From the NCBI GenBank assembly GCA_009837685.1, contig VXTA01000205.1, forward strand, positions 1 to 8,827: 8,827 nucleotides of DNA, written 5' to 3'. The translations under genes and the position numbers were made by a program. Position 1 is the first letter of the stretch. The number at the start of each line of letters is the position of its first letter. Below the pieces are notes generated by a model that saw only the letters and a list, made by a program, of their open reading frames with translations, was not told where the DNA came from and searched no databases. Source of the DNA: Chloroflexota bacterium. Its GTDB lineage: Bacteria > Chloroflexota > Dehalococcoidia > Lucifugimonadales > Lucifugimonadaceae. This document shows positions 1-6,432 of this stretch, one piece after another.

Positions 1-1484
1 GCGAGCAGGTCGCCTAAGGAGTAGGTTTGGCCGGGGACATCGATGTCGATGCTCGGGTCTTGGGTCAAGGCGAGCAAGATCACGGAGTTTGGGCCGCCTT
101 TGTGCAGTTGTCCGGTGGAGTGGAGGTAGCGCGGACCGTATCCGAAGGTAGTGGCCATTCCCGTGGTTTCGCTGATGGCGGAACGCACGCCTGATGCGGC
201 GTTGGTCAAGGCGTCTGATTCTGGCAGGAACGCGGCGATGGCGACATAGTCACCAGTCTTGCCACTGGCGATCGTGGATTGCATGGCGTCGTTCAGACTT
301 TGCCCGTGGTCGGCTTCACCAGATTCGGATTCGAGTGCGGCGCGGGCGAACTGCTTTGCCGACTCCACGTCTGGCTGGTCGAAGGGGTAGACGCCAATGC
401 CGCTGGCGGCGACCGACGTTGCGAACTCCCAACGGAAGAACTCGCCAGCGATAGCCGCGCGGTCGGGGAGTTCGATGGTGTAGGTAGGGTGGCTGTCGAA
501 TGCGTCTGAATGAGCGGTCTCTTCGTCGGCGAGTCTGATGCGGATGAACTGACGGTCGTCGCCGTACGATTCGGTGGGTAGCACCGGTTCGCCGGCTATT
601 GGTATCAAGCCACGTCCGTTCTTGCCGGTCGATTCTGCCAATAGTTGCTCAAGCCAGAGTCCGAATCGCTGAAGGCTGGGCGACATCACGAATGTGACCT
701 TGTCGCGTCCGCGCAGCGCGTTTCGGGCCATGAAGAGTCCGAGTTCGACGCCGGGATTGCTTTCATCCTCTGTGCGGCAGCGATCTGCCATGGCTATCGC
801 GCTGGCGGTCATTTCATCCGTCGGCATGTTGCAGATCGATGCTGGGAACATGCCGAACGCTGAGAGCGCCGAGAATCTGCCGCCTACGTTCGCGGGAGTT
901 TCGGCATGGATCGCGAATTCGCCGTTTTTCGCCCGGTCAGCGAGTGGGGTGCCCGGATCGGAGATTGCGACGAAGTGGTTGGAGGTGTCTTTGACACCCG
1001 CACTGCTCAAGGCTTGTCGGAATACGCTTTCAAGAGACAACGGTTCGACAGTTGTTCCTGATTTGCTGGCTACCGCGAAAGCGGCTGTGGATAGTTCCAT
1101 CGAGTCCAAAGCCTCGGCTATGGTTGCGGGATTGACGGTGTCGAATACGTTGAGCGCGGGTGTGGAGTCGGGGAACAGGTTGCTTAGGACTTCCGGTGTG
1201 AGGCTGCTTCCGCCCATGCCGAGGATGTTGAGGGAGGTGATGTTGGAGAGGGTATTGGAGTGGGCTTGATCAGGTTGTTCGGGCCCCCTTTGTCCTTCGG
1301 ACATTTCCCCCGCGAGCGGGGGAAACCTGAAGTTGGAGCCGGGTAAGTTGAGCCAGCCCATCCAGTCGCCACCGCCGCCGGGCGATGGGTCGGCCCACAG
1401 CGAGTAGTCGCGGTCCCATATTCGGCGCACGATGTCCGCGATGCCGGATCGGGATTTGCTCCGTATGCTGCTCGCGGTGCCCAA
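1..1484 (-). CDS. pgi: Glucose-6-phosphate isomerase (Pgi domain of the Tal-Pgi type), partial at 3' end
   Basis: Interconverts glucose-6-phosphate and fructose-6-phosphate in the cytoplasm, joining glycolysis to the pentose-phosphate pathway. I translated the minus strand; the frame is open from the stop codons at 1511-1506 to the window edge, giving 494 codons from the chosen start. Visible landmarks are an RRIWDRDYSLW segment near residue 20, LNILGMGGSSL near 85-95, the sugar-phosphate-binding SKSGTT loop (140-145), NVGGRFSALSAFG (199-211), a Glu in LAESTGK (E284, likely catalytic base) and GYGPRYLHSTGQLHKGG (448-464) with the active-site Lys near 462. The C-terminal tail, perhaps 40-60 residues, is outside the window. 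The layout matches the Pgi half of bifunctional Tal-Pgi proteins rather than E. coli Pgi. The start is uncertain: there is no early ATG; TTG at 1484-1482 has GGAG six bases upstream, and GTG at 1430-1428 is the alternative. Residues 54-67 come from an inserted palindromic element. It follows tal by 24 bp in the same reading frame. Confidence 0.93.
   Translation of the reverse strand, partial: MGTASSIRSKSRSGIADIVRRIWDRDYSLWADPSPGGGGDWMGWLNLPGSNFRFPPLAGEMSEGQRGPEQPDQAHSNTLSNITSLNILGMGGSSLTPEVLSNLFPDSTPALNVFDTVNPATIAEALDSMELSTAAFAVASKSGTTVEPLSLESVFRQALSSAGVKDTSNHFVAISDPGTPLADRAKNGEFAIHAETPANVGGRFSALSAFGMFPASICNMPTDEMTASAIAMADRCRTEDESNPGVELGLFMARNALRGRDKVTFVMSPSLQRFGLWLEQLLAESTGKNGRGLIPIAGEPVLPTESYGDDRQFIRIRLADEETAHSDAFDSHPTYTIELPDRAAIAGEFFRWEFATSVAASGIGVYPFDQPDVESAKQFARAALESESGEADHGQSLNDAMQSTIASGKTGDYVAIAAFLPESDALTNAASGVRSAISETTGMATTFGYGPRYLHSTGQLHKGGPNSVILLALTQDPSIDIDVPGQTYSLGDLL
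1284..1325. repeat. 42-bp double-hairpin palindromic element inside pgi
   Basis: Two adjacent inverted repeats are seen directly. Positions 1304-1313 (TTTCCCCCGC) and 1316-1325 (GCGGGGGAAA) form a perfect 10-bp stem around a 2-base centre. Positions 1291-1295 (TGTCC) and 1299-1303 (GGACA) form a 5-bp stem with a TTC loop. A further C5 run at 1284-1288 gives alternative pairings. Read in the pgi frame, the block is exactly 14 codons, FPPLAGEMSEGQRG, placed between the conserved GWLNLP and the ITSLNILGMGG segments, where it looks foreign to the fold. It resembles a miniature palindromic repeat that tolerates in-frame insertion, as Rickettsia palindromic elements do. No second copy is present in this window, so its repeat status is inferred. 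Confidence 0.6.
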
Positions 1485-1490
1485 ACAACG

Positions 1491-1494
1491 CTCC
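1491..1494 (-). promoter_or_regulatory. Ribosome binding site supporting the TTG start of pgi
   Basis: On the minus strand GGAG lies six bases before TTG (1484-1482), just after the tandem stop codons of tal. This spacing is normal for a Shine-Dalgarno site and is the main reason for preferring TTG over the later GTG at 1430-1428. It suggests that pgi is translated by reinitiation or separate initiation after tal. Confidence 0.5.
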
Positions 1495-1508
1495 GTGCTG
1501 GGTGTCTA

Positions 1509-2630
1509 TCAGACGCTCGCCAGCGCCGATATCTTCGCGTCGATGCGGGCCATAAGGCTGTCCCATGAATCGGCGAATTTCTCCACGCCTTCGACTAGGA
1601 GTTGGGCCGTGACTTCGTCGTAAGAGACGCCTTCGTCGGCGAGTTGTGCGAGTTGCGCTTCCGCTTCATCTACGTCTGCGGTGAGAGTCTCTGCGATGGT
1701 ACCAGTGGCGAGCACGTCGTCGACGGTTGGTAGGGGAAGGGTGTTTACGGTATCCGCGCCAAGCAAGCTGTCGAAGTAGAGGGTCGGAGGGTATTCGGGG
1801 TTCTTAACGCTGGTGGAAGCCCAGAGCGGACGCTGGGGTTGCGCGCCTATCGTGTTCAGCGAGAAGAAGCGCGTGTTGTCGTTCAGGTCGCTGGCGAAGA
1901 TCTTCTGGTATTCGCGGTATGCCAGTTTGGCGTTGGCGATACCTATCTTGCCCACCAAATCGCTGTCGTCTGGTAGGAGTTCATCGGCCAAGGTGTCGAC
2001 TCGGCTCACGAAGAACGAAGCGACCGAGGCGATGCGCGCAGGTGAGCCGTTGCCGGAACCTGCGAACTTGGTTACGCCGTCGAGATAGGCGTTGGCGGCG
2101 GTGATGTATGCGTCGAGGGAGAAGAGCAAGGTGACGTTGACGTTGATGCCCTCGGAGATCAGGGTCGTGATGGCGGGCGCGCCTTCCGGTGTTCCGGGAA
2201 CCTTGATCATCACGTTGGGACGATCGACTGCTGACCATAGTCTGCGCGCCTCGGCGATCGTGTGGTCGGTGTCGTGAGCCAAGTGCGGGTTGACCTCGAT
2301 CGATACAAAGCCGTCGCGGTAGTTGAGTGCTTTGTAGGTCGGTAGGAGGATGTCGGCGGCGTCGCGAACGTCTTCAACTGCGATGCGTTCGAACACGACC
2401 TCCGCAGAACTCCCGTCCTTTGCGTATTCGGCAAGTCGGTCGTCGTAGACATCGCTACTGGCGATTGCGCCATCGAAGATAGTCGGGTTGGTCGTGATGC
2501 CTCGCAGTCCATGATCGACGAGTTCTTGGATCTCGCCACCATCGATCATGTCGCGACTGATCTGGTCCAGCCAGATCGCTTGGCCAAGTTCAGCGGCTTT
2601 CGTGATGTTGTTATGTTCGTGATGGCACAT
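1509..2630 (-). CDS. tal: Transaldolase
   Basis: Transfers a dihydroxyacetone unit between sedoheptulose-7-phosphate and glyceraldehyde-3-phosphate in the non-oxidative pentose-phosphate pathway. At 373 residues it is normal for the longer bacterial transaldolases that also occur fused to Pgi. Visible motifs are AIWLDQISR (18-26; Asp22), GITTNPTIF (44-52), SIEVNP (110-115), NVMIKVPGTPEG (139-150; Lys143 should form the Schiff base), GINVNVTLLFSLD (161-173) and RPLWASTSVKNPEYPP (267-282). The start at MCHHEHNN is chosen because GAGG lies six bases upstream and because a longer reading would run 46 residues back into the rpiB coding region. It lies 22 bp after rpiB and 24 bp before pgi, so the three are probably cotranscribed. 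It ends with TGA followed directly by TAG, and the pgi frame continues in register after these stops. Confidence 0.96.
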   Translation of the reverse strand: MCHHEHNNITKAAELGQAIWLDQISRDMIDGGEIQELVDHGLRGITTNPTIFDGAIASSDVYDDRLAEYAKDGSSAEVVFERIAVEDVRDAADILLPTYKALNYRDGFVSIEVNPHLAHDTDHTIAEARRLWSAVDRPNVMIKVPGTPEGAPAITTLISEGINVNVTLLFSLDAYITAANAYLDGVTKFAGSGNGSPARIASVASFFVSRVDTLADELLPDDSDLVGKIGIANAKLAYREYQKIFASDLNDNTRFFSLNTIGAQPQRPLWASTSVKNPEYPPTLYFDSLLGADTVNTLPLPTVDDVLATGTIAETLTADVDEAEAQLAQLADEGVSYDEVTAQLLVEGVEKFADSWDSLMARIDAKISALASV

Positions 2631-2636
2631 TGTTTG

Positions 2637-2640
2637 CCTC
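2637..2640 (-). promoter_or_regulatory. Ribosome binding site deciding the tal start
   Basis: GAGG sits six bases before the ATG at 2630-2628, within the 22-bp gap between rpiB and tal. It supports the internal ATG over the longer in-frame start at 2768. Confidence 0.6.
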
Positions 2641-2652
2641 GCTGCGAATCTG

Positions 2653-3114
2653 TTATTTGGAGTTGAAGTTTGCCGCTTCGATGGCGATGAGCTTGTCGAG
2701 GCGACGCTGAAAGCGGATCTCATCGCCCATCTTTGCAGACAGGAATGCCTTGACCAACTCAGTAGCAATCGCTTCGCCGACCACTCTTCCGCCGATGCAC
2801 AAAACGTTCATGTCATCATGTACTACGCCCTGTGCGGCTGAATAGGTGTCATGGCAGATCGAAGCCCGGACGCCTCGGAATTTGTTGGCTGTAACCGCGG
2901 CACCTATGCCACTGCCGCACACGATGATGCCGCGATCTGCGTCGCCTGACATCACTGCTTCGGCTACTGGCGCAGCGCGATCCGGATAGTCGTCTTCGGC
3001 GTCGTAGGAATGAGCACCGAGATCAATGACCTGGTGTCCAGCAGCCTCGATGGTGGAAATTACGGTTTCGCGCAGGTTGAATCCAGCGTGATCAGCGCCA
3101 ACTGCTACTCGCAT
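2653..3114 (-). CDS. rpiB: Ribose-5-phosphate isomerase B
   Basis: Interconverts ribulose-5-phosphate and ribose-5-phosphate, feeding nucleotide synthesis and the transketolase/transaldolase reactions. The 153-aa length is standard for the RpiB/LacAB family. The N-terminus MRVAVGADHAGF is typical, with Asp8-His9. GIIVCGSGIG (62-71) carries the catalytic Cys66, RASICHDTYSA (83-93) includes His88, and HDDMNVLCIGGRVVG (99-113) follows, with the basic RFQRRLDKL near 134-142. LacA/LacB-type galactose-6-phosphate isomerases belong to the same family, but the tal and pgi neighbours favour RpiB. Its ATG has only a weak GGA eight bases upstream. It is the first gene of the rpiB-tal-pgi unit; 12-bp direct repeats lie 25-48 bp upstream of the start. 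Confidence 0.96.
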   Translation of the reverse strand: MRVAVGADHAGFNLRETVISTIEAAGHQVIDLGAHSYDAEDDYPDRAAPVAEAVMSGDADRGIIVCGSGIGAAVTANKFRGVRASICHDTYSAAQGVVHDDMNVLCIGGRVVGEAIATELVKAFLSAKMGDEIRFQRRLDKLIAIEAANFNSK

Positions 3115-3138
3115 CGATAGTCCAAATCCCCGTTTGCC

Positions 3139-3162
3139 TCACGATTGCCCTGATGATTGCCC
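3139..3162. repeat. Tandem 12-bp direct repeat upstream of rpiB
   Basis: TCACGATTGCCC (3139-3150) is followed immediately by TGATGATTGCCC (3151-3162), identical at 10 of 12 positions, with a partial third unit (TTTGCC) to the left. The 12-bp period in the rpiB leader could be a regulator binding site, or chance. Confidence 0.35.
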
Positions 3163-3278
3163 CTAATGGTTGCAATGGGACACACAAATCTAGGGTGCCA
3201 ACTACGCGGTAATGATACTACTGACGTTTTTCGGGCGGTATGACTTTCCGAACGTACACAAGGTGTTCTAAGGTGACA

Positions 3279-3299
3279 TTCTCCCTTCGCGAAGAGGAA
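3279..3299. repeat. Imperfect palindrome centred on CTTCGCGAAG
   Basis: The perfect core CTTCGCGAAG (3285-3294) is flanked by partly complementary arms out to 3280 and 3299. It lies about 165 bp upstream of rpiB and would suit a dimeric repressor operator. It lacks a T-run, so it is not a clear terminator. Confidence 0.3.
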
Positions 3300-3410
3300 C
3301 GCAAGGGGTGCCTGAAAGCCGCAATAAGACAACGATCACGAATGCCCACAATAAACTCATAGAATTCAGGCGGATGTTGGTGTGCCGCTTCAGGAATAGG
3401 CTCACCTTAT

Positions 3411-3439
3411 TTGCTGGTCGTCAACCCTCGTGTTATCAT
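3411..3439 (+). promoter_or_regulatory. Candidate sigma-70 promoter for the tRNA gene
   Basis: TTGCTG (3411-3416) and TATCAT (3434-3439) are separated by 17 bases, close to the consensus -35 and -10 hexamers and spacing. Transcription would start near 3446, about 110 bases before the tRNA. That is long for a tRNA leader but possible. Confidence 0.35.
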
Positions 3440-3554
3440 CTAACTCGTTGGTCGTGCTGAAGGGAGGAGGCGGGTTAGTTGTACTGTCGTAACGTTGTGA
3501 AGTAGTGCTGAAGTTCCGTGGAGCGCAGAGACACAGCAGTGTGAAGAAATTGAC

Positions 3555-3631
3555 GCCCTCGTAACTCAATTGGATAGAGTCACAGTCTACTAAACTGAGA
3601 GTTGCGGGTTCGAGCCCCGCCGAGGGCGCCA
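3555..3631 (+). tRNA. tRNA, Arg(UCU)-like body with an ACU anticodon; CCA encoded
   Basis: A full cloverleaf can be drawn. The acceptor stem is GCCCTCG/CGAGGGC (3555-3561, 3621-3627), with discriminator G at 3628 and encoded CCA at 3629-3631. The D stem is ACTC/GAGT (3564-3567, 3577-3580) with GG and A20 in the loop. The anticodon stem is CAGT/ACTG with an A-A mismatch at 27-43. The loop CTACTAA (3587-3593) puts ACT at 3589-3591. The variable loop has five bases, and the T arm is GCGGG-TTCGAGC-CCCGC (3604-3620). The short variable loop rules out a normal tRNA-Ser, although ACU would read the serine codon AGU. The body, A20, C35, U36 and G73 match tRNA-Arg, whose usual loop here would be CTTCTAA. 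It may be a one-base variant of tRNA-Arg(UCU), a decaying tRNA, or a sequence error. The gene itself is certain; its decoding is not. Confidence 0.85.
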
Positions 3632-3914
3632 AACTATCTGATTTGTACTACAGCCGGACGTGTATTGCAAGGTAAGTCGGTACTTGCTCTACCAACTTCG
3701 GTTCAGAAGATCGACGATTCGACCATTGATGTCAACGACGATATCGAACGTCGACTAAGTAGTATCAAAAGGTCGGAGAAACGCGAGGTGCACTGCAAGG
3801 CGGATTGAGGTTCTAGGAAATACTCGAGAGAATCCATGAACTACCAAAAGGCAATTTTGTTCTAGTCTTCGAAACAGACAAATCAGTGAAACTGAGCGGA
3901 GAGTTCCACAAATC
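3632..3914 (+). other. Region between the tRNA and the small membrane ORF
   Basis: No firm gene is present. A plus-strand frame runs from inside the tRNA to a TGA at 3808, but its only start lies in the tRNA. In another frame a start-less stretch (3817-3918) reads as plausible protein and overlaps the following ATG. Composition is more AT-rich than in the flanking metabolic genes. It may be remnant coding sequence or ordinary spacer. Confidence 0.4.
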
Positions 3915-3918
3915 ATGA
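3817..3918 (+). pseudogene. Start-less coding remnant overlapping the small membrane ORF
   Basis: Between TAG (3814-3816) and TGA (3916-3918) lie 33 sense codons that include ELPKGNFVLVFETDKSVKL and SGEFHKS, a protein-like alternation of charged and hydrophobic residues. The only start-type codon is a late GTG in KSVKL, so it cannot be an intact gene as read. Its stop overlaps the next start as ATGA (3915-3918), an arrangement common for coupled genes. It could be the 3' end of a gene whose upstream part has been frameshifted, or chance. I do not recognise a family. Confidence 0.25.
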
Positions 3919-4094
3919 GTGACGCAAAGCGGATCGCCATCAACTTCACGGTTTTCATAGTTTTCGCTGGAATACTCTTGACAGGGTTTTTCTGGTCTAG
4001 AGAACAGTGGCACAACCAGCGTCATCAAGAAGCGGCCCTCACCATCGAGTCTTGGGAGTATCGCTACAACAATCTATGGGAAAGATGCCGCTAA
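3915..4094 (+). CDS. Small single-pass membrane protein, 59 aa, unknown function
   Basis: ATG at 3915 to TAA at 4092-4094. The N-terminus MSDAKRIAIN is followed by a hydrophobic helix (about residues 9-27, NFTVFIVFAGILLTGFFW) and a polar, Trp/Tyr/Arg-rich tail (28-59) ending NNLWERCR. The lysine/arginine before the helix predicts a cytoplasmic N-terminus and an exported tail. No cleavage site or lipobox is apparent. GGAG lies at 3898-3901, rather far (13 bases) from the ATG, and the start overlaps a preceding stop as ATGA. It is convergent with tkt. I do not recognise a family. The clean helix-plus-tail design favours a real gene, but the short length keeps confidence moderate. Confidence 0.45.
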   Translation: MSDAKRIAINFTVFIVFAGILLTGFFWSREQWHNQRHQEAALTIESWEYRYNNLWERCR

Positions 4095-4102
4095 ATTTTA
4101 TA

Positions 4103-4122
4103 TAGATGCTGTGCCGCATCTA
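4103..4122. terminator. Hairpin between convergent genes
   Basis: TAGATGC (4103-4109) and GCATCTA (4116-4122) form a 7-bp stem with a six-base loop. It sits in the 56-bp space between the convergent small ORF and tkt, where a bidirectional terminator would be expected. Neither strand has a clean T-run after the stem, so it is weak as a Rho-independent terminator. Confidence 0.35.
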
Positions 4123-4150
4123 GCAGATCACGAATTCGGGATTGTGAAGT

Positions 4151-6187
4151 TTAGAGCAACAACCGCGCGGTATCGACTACATCCTCAACCGTGAAGCCGA
4201 GGTTGGCCATCACAACATCACCGGGTGCGGAGGCGCCGTAACGGTCGATGCCGATGGTTGCTCCGTCGAAGCCGGTGTAGCGTTCCCAACCGATCGTCGT
4301 TCCTGCCTCCACCGATACGCGGGCGCGTACCGACCACGGCAAAACCGATTCTTTGTAATCGTCGGACTGTGATTGGAAGAGCTCCCACGACGGCATCGAG
4401 ACGGCGCGGGCGGCAATGCCTTCTTCTTGCAACTTCAAAGCGGCGCCGAGTGCAAGTTGGGTCTCCGAGCCAGTGCCGATGATGATCACTTCGGGTTCAG
4501 CATTGCTGTCGGCGATGACGTATGCGCCGCGCTGGACGTAACCGCGTGCGAAGCTCTGGGCGCCTACGGCGGAGAGTTGCGGTAGGTTCTGACGGGTGAG
4601 AATCAACGCGGTCGGGCCCTGTCGGTTTTCGATGGCGATGCGCCACGCCTCGAATGTCTCATCGGCATCCGCAGGCCTGATGACGGTCAGGTTCGGTATC
4701 ATCCGCAAGCCCATCAACTGCGAGATTGGCTGGTGTGTCGGACCGTCTTCGCCGAGACCGATGGAGTCGTGGGTGAAGACCCAGACGCAGGGCGCATGCG
4801 ATAGCGCGCCGACTCGGATTGCGGGACGCAGGTAGTCGGAGAAGATGAGGAAGGTTGCGGCGTAGGGAATGACACCTCCGTGCAGGGCCATGCCGTTGGA
4901 GATTGCGCCCATGCCGTGCTCGCGTACGCCGAAGTGGAGGTTCCGTCCGTCCAGCATTTCGGGCGAGAAAGAGCCGCGACCATCGACCTCGGTGTTGTTC
5001 GATTCGGCGAGATCGGCGGAGCCGCCGATCAGGCGCGGCAACGCAGGTGTGATGGCGTGGAGTGCTTCGCCTGATACGGCGCGAGTCGCGATCGGCGAAT
5101 CATGTGATCCGACTAGTCGGTTCAATCCATCGTCCCAATTTTCAGGAAGCATTCCCTGCAGGTCTACGAGGAAACGCTCTGCTAGATCGGGGTACTCGGA
5201 CTTGTAGTTCTCGAACTTTGTGTGCCATTCGTCGGAGAGCGCTTGACCACTTTCGACTCCGGACCGCATGTGGTTGTAGACATCGTCCGGGATTTCGAAT
5301 GGATCGTAATCCCAACCGAGTTGAGTGCGAGTCAGGGCTACCTCATCACCGCCCATCGCTTTGCCGTGGACCGCTCCGGTGCCGGCGAGGTTGGGACTGC
5401 CATAACCGATGACGGAGCGGACGGTGATGAGTTTGGGCTTGTCAGGTTCGGCATCTGCGGCTTTGAGCGCGTTGATAATGCCCGCCAAATCGTTTCCGTC
5501 TACTGGATCGATAATGTGGAAGCCGTATGCTTCGTAGCGTTTGGAGACATCTTCTCGGAAGGCTTTGTCGGTGTCGCCCTCGATGGATATCTGGTTGTCG
5601 TCGTAAATGACGATGAGCTTGCCGAGTTGGAGGGTACCAGCAAGCGATGCCGCTTCCGACGCCACGCCTTCCATCATGTCGCCATCGGAGCAGATGGCGT
5701 AGGTGCGATGGTTGACGATCTCGTGACCTGGCCGGTTAAAGGTGTTAGCGAGAATCTTCTCAGCGAGTGCGAATCCGACGGCGTTGCCCAGCCCTTGCCC
5801 TAGGGGACCGGTCGTGGCTTCAACTCCGGCGGTCAGTCCGTATTCAGGGTGCCCCGGAGTCTTGCTCTCCCACTGTCGGAACTCTTTGATCTCGTCAAGA
5901 GGTAGGTCGTACCCGGTGAGGTGGAGCATGGAGTATAGAAGCATCGACGCGTGCCCCGCGGAGAGGACGACGCGGTCGCGGTCTGCCCAATCTGGAGTTC
6001 CAGGCGCGTGCTTCAGAGCATGTTGCCAAAGGGCGTAGGCAGTTGGTGCGAGCCCCATCGGTGCGCCGGGATGTCCGCTGTTCGCCTTCTCGACTGCATC
6101 GATTGAGAGGAAACGGATGGCATTTATGGACCGCCACGCGACATCGCTGTCGATGGTGGCTTCGGAGACAGTTTGGACGTTTGACAA
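4151..6187 (-). CDS. tkt: Transketolase
   Basis: Thiamine-diphosphate enzyme that moves two-carbon ketol units between pentose- and hexose-phosphate sugars. At 678 residues it is full length. The ThDP/Mg region is present as SGHPGAPMG (37-45), CSDGDMMEG (166-174) and [10 protein letters not shown] (195-204). The second domain has [10 protein letters not shown] (390-399), [10 protein letters not shown] (419-428) with the catalytic Glu423, [17 protein letters not shown] (471-487) with His473 and His485, and a C-terminal domain beginning near [10 protein letters not shown] (566-575). The start is TTG (6187-6185). No ATG or GTG is available between it and the upstream in-frame stop, and the homologous core ([18 protein letters not shown]) begins at residue 21. 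No Shine-Dalgarno site is visible. It is separated from rpiB-tal-pgi by the tRNA interval, so it is probably transcribed separately. Confidence 0.97.
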   Translation of the reverse strand: MSNVQTVSEATIDSDVAWRSINAIRFLSIDAVEKANSGHPGAPMGLAPTAYALWQHALKHAPGTPDWADRDRVVLSAGHASMLLYSMLHLTGYDLPLDEIKEFRQWESKTPGHPEYGLTAGVEATTGPLGQGLGNAVGFALAEKILANTFNRPGHEIVNHRTYAICSDGDMMEGVASEAASLAGTLQLGKLIVIYDDNQISIEGDTDKAFREDVSKRYEAYGFHIIDPVDGNDLAGIINALKAADAEPDKPKLITVRSVIGYGSPNLAGTGAVHGKAMGGDEVALTRTQLGWDYDPFEIPDDVYNHMRSGVESGQALSDEWHTKFENYKSEYPDLAERFLVDLQGMLPENWDDGLNRLVGSHDSPIATRAVSGEALHAITPALPRLIGGSADLAESNNTEVDGRGSFSPEMLDGRNLHFGVREHGMGAISNGMALHGGVIPYAATFLIFSDYLRPAIRVGALSHAPCVWVFTHDSIGLGEDGPTHQPISQLMGLRMIPNLTVIRPADADETFEAWRIAIENRQGPTALILTRQNLPQLSAVGAQSFARGYVQRGAYVIADSNAEPEVIIIGTGSETQLALGAALKLQEEGIAARAVSMPSWELFQSQSDDYKESVLPWSVRARVSVEAGTTIGWERYTGFDGATIGIDRYGASAPGDVVMANLGFTVEDVVDTARLLL

Positions 6188-6432
6188 GGCGGGACAGTGG
6201 GGTTTTATTCGCGGTCTGTTGGCGTTTGGGACGCGCCGAATTACGAAATCGGCAACCTAAGAGATTCAATTCGTTCGAAGCCGACGGAACGGTTAAGAAC
6301 CGATGATGTTTAGGAAGGCAAGGTAGATTGGCGCGACACTTCAAAAGCAGTTGCCAAGGCACTTGTTTGGAGTTGGAGATCTTCTTGTTGGGTTCGCCTT
6401 TAGGTCAGCAGTAATGGATCGATCGCTTGATG
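6188..6432. other. Intergenic region upstream of tkt
   Basis: These 245 bp separate the TM2 gene from tkt and should hold the tkt promoter. I found no convincing -35/-10 pair, Shine-Dalgarno site, terminator or riboswitch. A minus-strand frame beginning at 6362 crosses this stretch into tkt out of register and has no family features. Confidence 0.4.

Larger units (their letters stand above)
3115..3554. other. Intergenic region between rpiB and the plus-strand tRNA
   Basis: There is no convincing gene here. It must contain the promoter for the leftward rpiB-tal-pgi unit and the promoter for the rightward tRNA. I see two copies of a 12-bp direct repeat (3139-3162), an imperfect palindrome (3279-3299) and one credible rightward promoter (3411-3439). 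A 75-aa leftward frame (3332-3105) overlaps the rpiB start and shows no family signature, so I do not call it. Confidence 0.5.

Noticed and set aside
694..1269. Plus-strand 191-aa open frame
   Set aside because: It lies fully antisense to pgi, whose minus-strand translation shows intact Pgi motifs; the frame has no family signature.
1506..1511. Selenocysteine or stop readthrough joining tal and pgi
   Set aside because: TGA is followed at once by TAG, and no stem-loop of SECIS type is evident; a separate restart with GGAG and TTG explains the layout better.
3462..3489. Strong Shine-Dalgarno-like AGGGAGGAGG on the plus strand
   Set aside because: Only very short frames follow it (for example eight codons from a TTG), and it lies in the tRNA leader; no gene can be supported.
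3402..3632. Minus-strand 76-aa frame beginning MAPSAGLEPATLSL
   Set aside because: Its N-terminal half is the reverse complement of the tRNA gene; such peptides are a well-known false call from antisense tRNA.
3602..3808. Plus-strand 68-aa frame next to the tRNA
   Set aside because: Its only start lies in the tRNA T arm, and it has no recognisable domain; at most it contains remnant sequence.
3555..4150. Integrated element with att sites at the tRNA
   Set aside because: No integrase gene and no second copy of the tRNA 3' end are visible in this window.
5222..5803. Plus-strand 193-aa open frame
   Set aside because: Antisense shadow of tkt, kept open by the codon bias of the real gene.
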